A stretch of DNA of 64,000 nt from Nocardia crassostreae. Lineage in GTDB: Bacteria; Actinomycetota; Actinomycetes; Mycobacteriales; Mycobacteriaceae. Shown one piece after another: positions 32,771 to 41,700 of this stretch. The translations under genes and the position numbers were made by a program. The notes under the pieces are model-generated. The model was not told where the DNA came from and made no database searches. It saw only the letters and a program-made list of their open reading frames with translations. How positions within the stretch are numbered: position 1 is the stretch's first letter; every line of letters starts with the position of its first letter. Where the stretch lies: contig NZ_BDCH01000001.1 in assembly GCF_001613405.1 (NCBI RefSeq), positions 110,297 through 174,296 on the forward strand, given 5' to 3'.

Positions 32771-33841
32771 ATGAGCACCGAATCGAATGTGCAAGACCCG
32801 GAACCGGTTTCGCCCCCGAGATCACGACGAACGCTGATCATCGGCGTGGCCGCCCTGGTTCTGGCCGTCATCGCCGCCGCTGCCGTCTTCCTGCTCCGGA
32901 AAGAAGACGAGGGCACGGCCTTTCCGGCATTCACCCCGTTCACCTACTCCGGCCACGGTGACGCGGTATTGACCGTCGGATGGTCGCCGGACGGTATGCG
33001 CATTGCCTCCGGCGGGTGGGACAAGTCCGTGCACATCTACGACTCGACCGGCAACCGGGAAGTGATCGAGTGCGCGCGCATGCCCATGCAAGTGCGCTCG
33101 CTGGCCTGGTCTCCCGACAGCACGCGGGTCGCGCTCGCGGACTTCGACGGGAATATGAACATCTGCGACGCCGCCACCGGGAAGACCACGGCGGCGGTCG
33201 TGGCCGAAACCTCCACCTTCGCCGTAACCGCGGTGGACTGGTCCCCGGATGGCGCCCAACTGGTGGTCGGCGCCGCCCCCGATGCCAGGGTGCTGATCCT
33301 CGACGCCGCCACCTTGCAGCAGTTTCAGGTCTACACCGGCCACGCGGGTTACATACAGGCCGTCGCCTGGTCGCCGGATGGCGAGCAGATCGCCTCGAGT
33401 GACAGCCGCGGATCGTCGAAGGACACACAGTTGCACATCTGGACCGCGGCCGATGCCTCGAAACGGGGAGTCGAGTACCGGACCGACAACTCCGTGGACG
33501 CCATGGCGTGGTCGCCCGACAGCGCCCGTCTCGCCGCCAATAGCGGCCGCGACAATGGGATCCAGATCATCGATATCGCGACGCGCCAGGTGGAGAGGAC
33601 ATATACGGTGACCGCCGGCGAAGTGTTCGCCCTCGCTTGGTCCCCCGACGGCGAGTTCATCGCCGCCGCCGACAGTGCGGGCCCCGTGGTGGTGCACCGT
33701 CCCTCGGGAGAGAAGGTCTTCACATTCACGGGCCATCCCAACCGAACTCGGGCGGTGGACTGGGCTCCGGACAGCAGCTATGTGGCGTCCGCCGACGGCG
33801 AGGACGACACCGTGCAGGTGTGGCGGGTCGTGATCGGCTAG
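32771..33841 (+). CDS. Membrane-anchored WD40 repeat protein
   Basis: A 356-residue protein with a short cytosolic head, one membrane helix (residues 21-42) and a seven-bladed beta-propeller outside. Seven repeats are visible by their WSPD strands: VGWSPDGMRIASGG, LAWSPDSTRVALAD, VDWSPDGAQLVVGA, VAWSPDGEQIASSD, MAWSPDSARLAANS, LAWSPDGEFIAAAD and VDWAPDSSYVASAD. WD40 propellers are protein-interaction platforms; the partner is unknown. ATG 32771 follows a region with no clear ribosome site. The stop overlaps that of the SDR gene on the other strand by 4 bases. Confidence 0.85.
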   Translation: MSTESNVQDPEPVSPPRSRRTLIIGVAALVLAVIAAAAVFLLRKEDEGTAFPAFTPFTYSGHGDAVLTVGWSPDGMRIASGGWDKSVHIYDSTGNREVIECARMPMQVRSLAWSPDSTRVALADFDGNMNICDAATGKTTAAVVAETSTFAVTAVDWSPDGAQLVVGAAPDARVLILDAATLQQFQVYTGHAGYIQAVAWSPDGEQIASSDSRGSSKDTQLHIWTAADASKRGVEYRTDNSVDAMAWSPDSARLAANSGRDNGIQIIDIATRQVERTYTVTAGEVFALAWSPDGEFIAAADSAGPVVVHRPSGEKVFTFTGHPNRTRAVDWAPDSSYVASADGEDDTVQVWRVVIG

Positions 33842-34722
33842 CGGCGGTTGAAGGAGTAGCTGACCTTGGTCAGCTGCTCCGACAGCTCCCAGAGGCGACG
33901 GGCGGTGACCTCGTCGCGGGAGGCGGCGGTGGAGCCGCTGGAGCCCGGGTAGCCGCGCTGGCCCATGAAACCGGTGGGGCCGTAGAAGCCGCCGGGGTTC
34001 ACGTCGGGAGAGATGGCGGCGAACAGGGTTGGGAGGGCGCCCATTTTGGCGGTTTGGGCGAACACCTTGTTGCCGAGGGCCATCAGGCGGTCCTGGATGG
34101 ATTCGGTGTGGGACTGCAGGTCGGTGGCGGCGTAGCCGGGATGTGCGGCCAGGGAGAGCTTTTCCGAACCGGAGGCGGTGAGGCGGCGCTGTAGTTCGTA
34201 GGCGAACATGAGGTTGGCCAGTTTGGATTGGCCGTAGGCGGCCCAGCGCTGATAGCGGCGGCGCTCCCAGTTCAGATCGTGCAGATCGATCTTGCCGATG
34301 GAGTGCAGGCCGCTGGAGAGCGTGACGATGCGGTCGCGCACCTTGGGCAACAGCAGGCCGGTCAGCGCGAAGTGGCCGAGATGGTTTGTGCCGATCTGCT
34401 TTTCGAAGCCGTCGGCGGTGCGCCCGAGCGGCACCGCCATGATGCCCGCATTGTTGATGAGGACGTCGACGGTCTCGACGGAGTCGGCGAATTCGTGCAC
34501 GGAGGCCAGATCCGACAGATCGAGGCGGCGCACCTGCGCGCCCGCGCCGATGGAATCGGCCACCGACCGCGCCTTCACCTCGTTGCGGCAGGCCATGATC
34601 ACCTGTGCGCCCTTGTCGGCCAATGCCCGCGCGGTGACCGCACCGAGGCCGCTGTTGGCGCCGGTGACGACGAACGTCCGGCCGCTCTGATCGGGGATGT
34701 CCGAGATGTCCCAACCGCTCAC
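33838..34722 (-). CDS. Short-chain dehydrogenase/reductase (SDR)
   Basis: A 294-residue NAD(P)-dependent oxidoreductase of the classical SDR fold. The cofactor motif is TGANSGLGAVTARALA, then LINNAGIMAVP, catalytic Ser in LSSGLHSIG and the YxxxK pair in YGQSKLAN. It belongs to the retinol-dehydrogenase-like group, common in Mycobacteriales. GTG 34722 (SGWDISDIPDQSGR) is chosen because the upstream codons carry no family sequence. It is a clear paralogue of the SDR at 41701-42582 (same GW..S.IPDQ.G.TF start). The substrate is unknown. Confidence 0.88.
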   Translation of the reverse strand: MSGWDISDIPDQSGRTFVVTGANSGLGAVTARALADKGAQVIMACRNEVKARSVADSIGAGAQVRRLDLSDLASVHEFADSVETVDVLINNAGIMAVPLGRTADGFEKQIGTNHLGHFALTGLLLPKVRDRIVTLSSGLHSIGKIDLHDLNWERRRYQRWAAYGQSKLANLMFAYELQRRLTASGSEKLSLAAHPGYAATDLQSHTESIQDRLMALGNKVFAQTAKMGALPTLFAAISPDVNPGGFYGPTGFMGQRGYPGSSGSTAASRDEVTARRLWELSEQLTKVSYSFNRR

Positions 34723-34880
34723 GCGAACGAGTCTAGGTGCGGATGAGGCAGACCGCTGAGCCTCTTTTCGGCCCACTGATTGCCGATGACTTGCCATCGT
34801 GATGGCAACAGCACGCTCGACGGCGTGTCAAAGCTGGCTATGACCATCGCTGAACAGGCAAAGCTGTAGCGTCCGCCACC

Positions 34881-35045
34881 ATGGACACGCTCATTCTCGC
34901 GGGTTTGCTGTGCGTCGTTTATCTGATCTATAAGCCGAGTCCCCGGCGGACCATTCTGTGGGGCTGGTGGATCGCGTTCTTCGCCGTGTGCGCGCTGCTG
35001 AAGTACCACATCACCAGCGGGCTCGGTTTGGGGCTGACATGGTGA
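34881..35045 (+). CDS. DUF5993 small membrane protein
   Basis: A 54-residue protein (MDTLILAGLLCVVYLIYKP, then RRTILWGWWIAFFAVCALL, ending LGLTW) with two membrane helices joined by a basic loop. It matches DUF5993, a short family found next to DsbB homologues. Its last codons overlap the start of the dsbB-like gene (ATGGTGA, 7 bases shared), so translation is coupled. It probably works with the DsbB protein, but the role is unknown. Confidence 0.8.
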   Translation: MDTLILAGLLCVVYLIYKPSPRRTILWGWWIAFFAVCALLKYHITSGLGLGLTW

Positions 35046-35713
35046 CCGCCACCCCGGCCGAGAGCACCGGCACGGAAGCGGACGACGGCGGCGGCATTCT
35101 GGGTCAGTTGCAGTACTGGCTCGCCGTCGTATTCATCATCGGCTGGACGGGCGTGGTCTGCGGCGGTCTCGGCGTGCAGTTCATCACCTGGGACTATCCG
35201 TGCCCGCTGTGCATGATCCAGCGCTACTTCATGTTCCTGGCCGCGATCGGCGGCGTGTACATCGTGCGCAAGGGCATGACCGGGTCCATCGCGCCGCGCG
35301 ATTACGCGGTCGGCTGGGGCCTGGCGATAGTGGGCTGCTTCGGCGGCGGGTTCGCGGCGTGGCGGCAGACCATGCTGCACATTCTGCCCGGCGATCCAGG
35401 CTACGGCGGGGCGGTGCTCGGCCTGCACCTGTACGTGTGGGCGCTGATCCTGTTCGTGGCGGCCATCACGACAATCGGTGTGGTGCTTGTGTTCTCGTAT
35501 CCGACTGCGCACACCAAGATCCCGGATACCCCGCATCACCTGATCGGCAAGCTGGCCATCGGGTTCTGCGCGCTGATCATCGTGGTGAACCTGGTCGCGG
35601 TGTTCTTCCTGGAGGGCTTCCACTGGGTGCTGCCCGACGACCCGGCCTGTTACCGGCTGCTGCACGATCTCGGCATTCTGGACGGCGGCTGCGTGCTGCC
35701 CAAGGACCACTGA
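35039..35713 (+). CDS. Disulfide bond formation protein B (DsbB family)
   Basis: A 224-residue membrane protein that would reoxidise a thiol-disulfide oxidoreductase and pass electrons to quinone. Five hydrophobic segments are visible. The first Cys pair is in WDYPCPLCMIQRYFMF, the DsbB signature CPLCxxQR. A possible second pair, in DDPACYRLLHDL and GGCVLP, lies near the C-terminus, an arrangement unlike E. coli DsbB. ATG 35039 is chosen over GTG 35042. The upstream DUF5993 gene overlaps it. Actinobacteria usually use VKOR for this reaction, so a DsbB-type enzyme here is noteworthy. Confidence 0.85.
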   Translation: MVTATPAESTGTEADDGGGILGQLQYWLAVVFIIGWTGVVCGGLGVQFITWDYPCPLCMIQRYFMFLAAIGGVYIVRKGMTGSIAPRDYAVGWGLAIVGCFGGGFAAWRQTMLHILPGDPGYGGAVLGLHLYVWALILFVAAITTIGVVLVFSYPTAHTKIPDTPHHLIGKLAIGFCALIIVVNLVAVFFLEGFHWVLPDDPACYRLLHDLGILDGGCVLPKDH

Positions 35714-35735
35714 GTCGGCACGCCGCACCGCCCAC

Positions 35736-35769
35736 GATCCCCGTGCCCCGCGAAAGGTGCACGGGGATC
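35736..35769. terminator. Bidirectional hairpin between dsbB-like and NRPS genes
   Basis: GATCCCCGTGC (35736-35746) pairs with GCACGGGGATC (35759-35769), an 11-bp perfect stem with a 12-base loop, in the gap between two converging genes. Confidence 0.65.
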
Positions 35770-35780
35770 ACTTCTTCCGG

Positions 35781-38700
35781 TCAGGAGTGCGCGATCACCT
35801 CGTCGTCGGTCATGGCCGCCACCTCCAGGTAGAGCGCGGCGACCGCGGCCAAGCGGCCGGGCGCACCGGCGCGCTGCTCGCGCTCCAGCAGTCGCTGCGC
35901 CAAACCGGCCACGGTGCGGGCGGCGAAGAAGTCCGACACCACGGCATCGGGGGAATCCAGCCAATCCCGCACGCGGGCGATGACGGCGGTGGCCAGCACC
36001 GAATCGCCGCCGAGCGCGAAGAAGTCGTCGGTCACGCCGACCCGGTCCCGCTCCAGGACGAGGGCCACGATATCGGCGATGGCCCGCTCCGGATCGGTTC
36101 GGGGAGCGACGAATTCACCGGCCTCGTCCTCGGCCGACAGCAATGCCGCGATGGCCTTGCGATCCGGTTTGCCGTTCGAGGTGAACGGCAGTTCGGCCAG
36201 CAGTTCGACGCGAGTGGGAATCATGTAGGCGGGCACCAGGTCCGCGGCGGCGGCGAGCAGTTCGTCGACCACGAGGGTGACGCCGTCCACCGGCACCACC
36301 ACGGCGGTGAGTTTCGGTGCGGCCGAACCGATCACCGCGGCAATGGCGTGCCGCACGCCCGGCAGGGCGCGCAGCGCGCTCTCCACCTCGCCGAGTTCCA
36401 CCCTGTAGCCGCGAATCTTGACCTGGTGGTCGGCGCGGCCCAGGAACTCCAGGCCGCCATCGGGCAGGTAGCGCGCCAGATCGCCGGTGCGGTACCAGTT
36501 CACGCCCTCGTAGGTGACGAACCGGTCCGCGGTGCGCTCGGCGTCACCACGATATCCGGCGGCCACGCCGTCGCCGCCGATCCACAGCTCACCGGACACC
36601 CAGTCCGGGCAATCGTGCCCCGACGGCCCGACCACCCGGCACCGCACATTGCGCAGCGGGGTGCCGTACGGAACCGCCGTCCACTCCCGCGGCACTTCGG
36701 CATTCACCACTTCACAGATGGTGGAGTGAATGGCCGTCTCGGTCGCGCCGCCCAGGCCTGCGAAGCGGCAGTCGGGAGCGACCGCGGCCAAGCGGCCTGA
36801 CAGCGCCACATCGACCCAGTCCCCGCCCAGGATCACCATGCGCAGGCTCGCCAGGGACTGTTCGGCGGCGGCCGTGAGCAGCATGTCGAGCAAGCTCGGC
36901 ACGCAGTTGAGCACCGAAATCCGATGCCGCCGAATCAGTTCCAGCCACCGCCCCGGCTCGCCGCGCTGCGCCTCATCGAGGGCCACGACCGCTCCGCCCG
37001 CACTGAACAGCCCGAAGATGTCGTACACCGACAGATCGAATTCCAGCGCCGACAGCGCCAGCGCCCGATCCGCGACCCCGATCCCGAACCGCTCGTTGAG
37101 ATCGTCGATGGTGTTCATGGCCGCCCGATGCGGCACCTCCACACCCTTCGGCTTACTCGTCGAACCGGACGTGAACAGCACATAGGCGATCGCCTCCGGA
37201 TCCGGGAACACGGCCTCCGCCAACGGTTCCGGATGCGCCAGCGCCTGCTCCAGATACACGGTCGGCACCTCGGGCACGTCCGCCCCGGCGGTCAGCGCCG
37301 CCACCACCCCACCGGTGCGCAGGATCTCCGCCCGGCGCGCGGCAGGCTGATCAAAACCGATCGGCACGTACACCGCGCCCGCCGCCAGGACGCCGACGGT
37401 AGCCAGAATCTGCTCCGGCCCCTTCGACAACTGCACGGCGACCGCATCGCCCGGTCGCACCCCTACCGCCCGCAGCGCACCCGCCACCGCAAGCGCACGC
37501 GCGGCCAATTCCCCGTAGGTCAGCACCGCCGAAGTCGGCACGGTCGCCGAAGCCTCCGGACCGTCGAGCAGTCCGACGCCCTGCCGCAGTGCGACTCCTC
37601 CTGCCACAGTGGATATCTCATTGGCAGCGTCACCCGCGTACGCCGCGATGCCCCCCCCCGCGGCGAGGTCGGTGCGAACGTCGCGTTCCCAGATGACCGC
37701 CGGAGCTGCCGGATTCGTCGCCGCATGGGCGAACAACCCCGCGTGCAATGTGCGACCGGTGACGGGGCCGTCCGTGGCATTCACCCGGGCTCGGATCACG
37801 GCCTGTTCCACCGGAATTCGCACCGCGGCATCGGCGTCCCAGCCCGCCGGGGACACGGCCTGCGCGCGTCGCCGATCCGCCTGACCGTGGTCGCCGGAGG
37901 CGGCCGCACCGCCGTGATCGTGATCGTCCGCGGTGATTCCGCCCAGGCGCAGCACGGCGTCGATGTAGCGGCCGAACATGGTCTCGACCATGCCCACCGG
38001 AAAGGCGTCCCCGCGCACGTCCCAGTTCAGCAGCAGCCCGCCGCGCACCTCGGTGACCTGAGCATCGAGGAGGACCTGCGGGCCCTGAGAGATGATCCAC
38101 ACGGGATCGCCGAAGGTGGCGGTGACCTGGTCGGCGAAAAGCTCGCCCAGGTTGATCGCGCTGGTGTAGACGATCGGCGCGAGCACCGGCTCACCGCGCA
38201 GACGCCCCAGATCGCGCAGTACCTCGAGCCCCGCGTAACCGGAATGCGCTCCGGCGGCATGCAATTCGCGCTGCAATGCCTGCGCCCGCTCGGTGACGGT
38301 GGCGGGCGCGGTCACATCGACCTCCAGCAGCACCGAGGAGGTGAAGTCACCGACCACACCGTCAACCTGCGAATGCACCGGTTCCCGATGGAACAGCGGC
38401 AGATTCAGCAGGAACCGCCGCTGCGCCGACCAGCCGCCGATGGTCTCGGCGAATACCGAGGCCAGCGCCATGGCCGGAGTTATCCCGCGCGAGTGCGCGG
38501 CGGCGAACATGCGCGCCTTCGCCTCCGGCGACAGCCACCGATGGAAACGAACAGTCCGCCCGGTGCGGCCCGAGGCAACCTCCGTGTGGGCGGCTTCCGA
38601 AACCAGCACAGCCGCAGCCGTTCCCGCGCCGATCGATTCGGAACACGCATCGATGTCGCCGCGCGCCGAGGCGGTAGCGGCCGTGTCGAATGCGATCTCG

Positions 38701-39818
38701 CGCCGGGTAGCGGTGGCGGTACTCGCACGCGGAAGCTCAGGTGCGCCAGGCAGTTCCGGCAGGCGCTGCTGCCACCACTCCCGGTCCGCTTCGCGCTCCG
38801 GAGCAGGCCCGGCGTGCTCGGCGAGGTACTGGCGGAACGTGTAGTCCTGCGGCGGCAGCGTCTCACCGTGGTACAGCCGGGCGAGATCGGCGACCAGGAT
38901 GCGGTAGCTCTGGGCATCGGCGGCCAGCATGTCGACGTCGAGGTGCAGACGGGTGCGGCCGTCCGGCAGCAGGGTGAGGGCGATATCGACGACCTGGCCG
39001 TCCTCCACCGCCATCAGCTGGTGAGTCCGCTTGTCCCGCAACTCCTCCAGCACCCGCTCGGCCTCGACGGCGTCGCCGGCGCGCAGATCGGTGACGCTCC
39101 ACACCGGCCGCCCCGGCCGGTCGAGGGTCTGCTGGGTCCCGTCCGGCAGGAAGCGCGTGCGCAACATAGGATGCCGGGCCACCAGCGCCTCGACCGCCGC
39201 ACCCAACCGCTCCGGATCCACACCCGCACCATCGAATTCGACATACAAGTGGGCCGCGACCGCACCGAGCTCCTGCCCCTCGGACCGCCCGATCCAATAC
39301 GCGTGCTGCATCGGTGCGAGCGCGAACGGCGTGCCATCGTCGGCGGCAATGGCCGAATCCTCCGCCCGCGCTACCCCAGCGGGATCGCCAATCGCTCCAG
39401 CTTCCGCGTCCACACCCTCGTCGGCGGCCGGATCCGCACCCGCCCCAGTGCCGTTCACTCCAATCTGCGCCACAGCGCCGCGCGCCGTGCCCGCGGTATC
39501 GGTGCCCGCGACCTGCGTGGCCGCCGGGTTCACGTACGCCGCGCCGCTGGGTGTCGTGTCGGGCGCGGGGGTGTCGATGCCGCCGAGGAGGCGGTGCCAG
39601 GCGGCGAGGGTGGGTTCGGCGGCGAGTTGGGCGAAGTTGACGGACAGGCCGCGTTTGCGCCAGGAACCCGCGAGTTTCATGGCGCGGATGGAGTCCAGGC
39701 CGAGTTGGATCAGGTCGGCGTCATCGGTGATCTCGTCCGTGGGGAGGGCGAGGTGGTCGGCGATGGCGGCGCGGATCTCGTCTCGGGTGATGCGCGATCC
39801 GGGGGCGGCTGACTCCAT
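35781..39818 (-). CDS. NRPS with aryl carrier, cyclization, adenylation and carrier domains (MbtB/PchE-like)
   Basis: A 1345-residue assembly-line enzyme that joins an aryl acid (salicylate) to a Ser/Thr/Cys residue and cyclises it to an oxazoline or thiazoline. Domain order: aryl carrier with LGLDSIRAM (Ser43); Ala/Pro-rich linker (80-175); cyclization domain opening APMQHAYWIGR and with DxxxxDxxS as DMLAADAQS; adenylation domain (A3 FTSGSTSKPKGVEV, A8 GYRVELGEVE); carrier domain with LGGDSVLAT (Ser1273). My eye-aligned pocket code is D-L-Y-N-I-G-L-I-H-K, a mix of Cys and Thr codes. There is no thioesterase or further module, so it must hand over to another enzyme or a missing part. ATG 39818 follows AAGGAG. 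An IdeR-type box lies in the promoter. Confidence 0.9.
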   Translation of the reverse strand: MESAAPGSRITRDEIRAAIADHLALPTDEITDDADLIQLGLDSIRAMKLAGSWRKRGLSVNFAQLAAEPTLAAWHRLLGGIDTPAPDTTPSGAAYVNPAATQVAGTDTAGTARGAVAQIGVNGTGAGADPAADEGVDAEAGAIGDPAGVARAEDSAIAADDGTPFALAPMQHAYWIGRSEGQELGAVAAHLYVEFDGAGVDPERLGAAVEALVARHPMLRTRFLPDGTQQTLDRPGRPVWSVTDLRAGDAVEAERVLEELRDKRTHQLMAVEDGQVVDIALTLLPDGRTRLHLDVDMLAADAQSYRILVADLARLYHGETLPPQDYTFRQYLAEHAGPAPEREADREWWQQRLPELPGAPELPRASTATATRREIAFDTAATASARGDIDACSESIGAGTAAAVLVSEAAHTEVASGRTGRTVRFHRWLSPEAKARMFAAAHSRGITPAMALASVFAETIGGWSAQRRFLLNLPLFHREPVHSQVDGVVGDFTSSVLLEVDVTAPATVTERAQALQRELHAAGAHSGYAGLEVLRDLGRLRGEPVLAPIVYTSAINLGELFADQVTATFGDPVWIISQGPQVLLDAQVTEVRGGLLLNWDVRGDAFPVGMVETMFGRYIDAVLRLGGITADDHDHGGAAASGDHGQADRRRAQAVSPAGWDADAAVRIPVEQAVIRARVNATDGPVTGRTLHAGLFAHAATNPAAPAVIWERDVRTDLAAGGGIAAYAGDAANEISTVAGGVALRQGVGLLDGPEASATVPTSAVLTYGELAARALAVAGALRAVGVRPGDAVAVQLSKGPEQILATVGVLAAGAVYVPIGFDQPAARRAEILRTGGVVAALTAGADVPEVPTVYLEQALAHPEPLAEAVFPDPEAIAYVLFTSGSTSKPKGVEVPHRAAMNTIDDLNERFGIGVADRALALSALEFDLSVYDIFGLFSAGGAVVALDEAQRGEPGRWLELIRRHRISVLNCVPSLLDMLLTAAAEQSLASLRMVILGGDWVDVALSGRLAAVAPDCRFAGLGGATETAIHSTICEVVNAEVPREWTAVPYGTPLRNVRCRVVGPSGHDCPDWVSGELWIGGDGVAAGYRGDAERTADRFVTYEGVNWYRTGDLARYLPDGGLEFLGRADHQVKIRGYRVELGEVESALRALPGVRHAIAAVIGSAAPKLTAVVVPVDGVTLVVDELLAAAADLVPAYMIPTRVELLAELPFTSNGKPDRKAIAALLSAEDEAGEFVAPRTDPERAIADIVALVLERDRVGVTDDFFALGGDSVLATAVIARVRDWLDSPDAVVSDFFAARTVAGLAQRLLEREQRAGAPGRLAAVAALYLEVAAMTDDEVIAHS

Positions 39819-39907
39819 TTCCGCTGGTACTCCTTGTTCGGGGCGGGGGACACACCGTTGGTTTTCCGGATTGCCGGAAGTCTTTGGCAGCAGCGTACCC
39901 AATTGAG

Positions 39908-39926
39908 ATAGGGTTGCCTAACCTAT
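39908..39926. promoter_or_regulatory. IdeR/DtxR iron box between NRPS and salicyl-AMP ligase genes
   Basis: ATAGGGTTGCCTAACCTAT matches the 19-bp consensus TTAGGTTAGGCTAACCTAA at most palindromic positions. It is in the 142-base divergent promoter region and would repress both genes when iron is sufficient. Confidence 0.8.
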
Positions 39927-39960
39927 GTAGCCGCATCCTTACTCGTCAGAGGCCAGAGCT

Positions 39961-41577
39961 GTGAATTCCACCCGTACCGCCGCCCAGGATCACCGTGACG
40001 GCTTCGTCCCCTTCCCCGCCGATCTCGCCGAGAGCTACCGGCGGGCGGGGTATTGGGCGGGCCGCCCGCTCGGTGAACTGCTGCGCGATGCGGCGCGGCG
40101 GTGGCCGGATCGCCCGGCGGTGCTGACCGACTGGGAGCAGACGAGCTACGCCGACCTCGATGCCGCGGCCGACCGGATGGCGCACGGCTTCCTGGCGCTC
40201 GGCATCGCCCCCGGCGACCGGGTGGTCGTCCAACTGCCCAACGTGCCCGAATTCCCGGCGGTGCTGTTCGGCCTGCTGCGCGCCGGAATCATTCCGGTGC
40301 TGACCCTGCCCGCGCACCGCCGCGCCGAGATCGAGCACCTCACCAAGCTGTCCGGCGCGGTGGCCTACGTAATCGCCGACCGGCTCTGCGATTACGACTA
40401 CCGCGTCCTGGCCGCCGAGGTCGCGGCCGCCGCGCCCGCGCTGCGGCACGTACTGGTGCTCGGCGAGCCCGGGGCCTACACCGGCCTGGATTCCGTACCC
40501 GCGGACGGTGATTCGCTGCCCGAGCCGGATGCCTCCGATATCGCCATCATGCTGGTCTCGGGCGGCACCACCGGTCTGCCCAAGCTGATCGCACGCACCC
40601 ACGACGACTACACCTACAACGCCAAGGCCAGCGCCGCGGTCTGCGAACTCGGCCCCGACGACGTCTATCTCGCGGCACTCCCTGTCGCCCACAACTTCCC
40701 GCTGGCCTGCCCGGGCATCTTGGGCACCATCGCCACCGGCGGCGGTATGGCCTTCACCACCGATCCCAGCCCGGAGAACGCCTTCGCCGCCATCGAGCGG
40801 CACGGCGTGACCGTCACCGCCGTCGTTCCGCCGCTGGCCCAGCTCTGGTCCGCCGCGGTCGAATGGGAGGAGGCCGATCTGTCCACGCTGCGCTTGCTCC
40901 AGGTGGGCGGCGCGCGCCTGGCGGAAGTCAATGCCCGCGAGGTCGTTCCCGCTCTGAACGTGCGCCTGCAGCAGGTGTTCGGCATGGCCGAGGGCCTGCT
41001 CAACTACACCCGTGCCGAGGACTCCGCCGATATCGTCTGCACCACCCAGGGCCGCCCGCTCTCCCCCGCCGACGAGGTGCGGGTGGTCGACGCCGACGGC
41101 AAGGACGTCGCGGACGGCGAGGAGGGCGAACTGCTCACCCGCGGCCCCTACACCATTCGCGGGTATTACCGTGCGCCCGAACACAATGCGCGCGCCTTCA
41201 CCCCGGACGGCTTCTACCGCAGCGGCGATCTGGTGCGCCGCCTGCCCAGCGGCCACCTCGTGGTCTCCGGCCGGATCAAGGATGTGATCAACCGCGGCGG
41301 CGAGAACATCTCCTGCGACGAGCTCGAGGAGCATCTGCCCGCCCACCCCGCGGTCCGGCACGCGGCCGCCGTGGGCCTGCCGGACGCCGTGCTCGGCGAG
41401 AAGGTGTGCGCCGTCCTGGTCGTGGACGGCGCCATGCCGACGCTGGCGGAGATCAAGACCTTCCTCACCAAGCGCGGGCTGGCCACCTACAAGCTGCCCG
41501 ATGTGCTGCGCCAGGCCGACGCCCTGCCCATCACCGCCGTCGGCAAGATCGACAAGAAGGCGCTGCAGGCCTCCTGA
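39961..41577 (+). CDS. Salicyl-AMP ligase (DhbE/MbtA/YbtE-type aryl acid adenylation enzyme)
   Basis: A 538-residue stand-alone adenylating enzyme that activates an aryl acid with ATP and loads it on the aryl carrier domain of the NRPS. Landmarks: N-terminal FVPFPADLAESYRRAGYW, P-loop-like LVSGGTTGLPKLIARTHDDY, FYRSGDLVRR, GRIKDVINRGGENIS and the C-terminal Lys of ITAVGKIDKK. In the aryl pocket, AHNFPLACPG has Cys at residue 250, the position that is Ser in 2,3-dihydroxybenzoate enzymes (DhbE Ser240) and Cys in salicylate enzymes (YbtE, PchD). The substrate is therefore salicylate, which agrees with the salicylate synthase nearby. GTG 39961 is 35 bases from the iron box. Confidence 0.92.
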   Translation: MNSTRTAAQDHRDGFVPFPADLAESYRRAGYWAGRPLGELLRDAARRWPDRPAVLTDWEQTSYADLDAAADRMAHGFLALGIAPGDRVVVQLPNVPEFPAVLFGLLRAGIIPVLTLPAHRRAEIEHLTKLSGAVAYVIADRLCDYDYRVLAAEVAAAAPALRHVLVLGEPGAYTGLDSVPADGDSLPEPDASDIAIMLVSGGTTGLPKLIARTHDDYTYNAKASAAVCELGPDDVYLAALPVAHNFPLACPGILGTIATGGGMAFTTDPSPENAFAAIERHGVTVTAVVPPLAQLWSAAVEWEEADLSTLRLLQVGGARLAEVNAREVVPALNVRLQQVFGMAEGLLNYTRAEDSADIVCTTQGRPLSPADEVRVVDADGKDVADGEEGELLTRGPYTIRGYYRAPEHNARAFTPDGFYRSGDLVRRLPSGHLVVSGRIKDVINRGGENISCDELEEHLPAHPAVRHAAAVGLPDAVLGEKVCAVLVVDGAMPTLAEIKTFLTKRGLATYKLPDVLRQADALPITAVGKIDKKALQAS

Positions 41578-41700
41578 CCGCCCAGCACGAATCCGGCCGG
41601 GGCGCACACTGAACAGCGTGTTCAGCCCCCTTGCGCGGGTGTGGATTTACTCACGGCTCTCCCGCGCGACGACACGCAGGACACATCATAGAGTTCGTCC

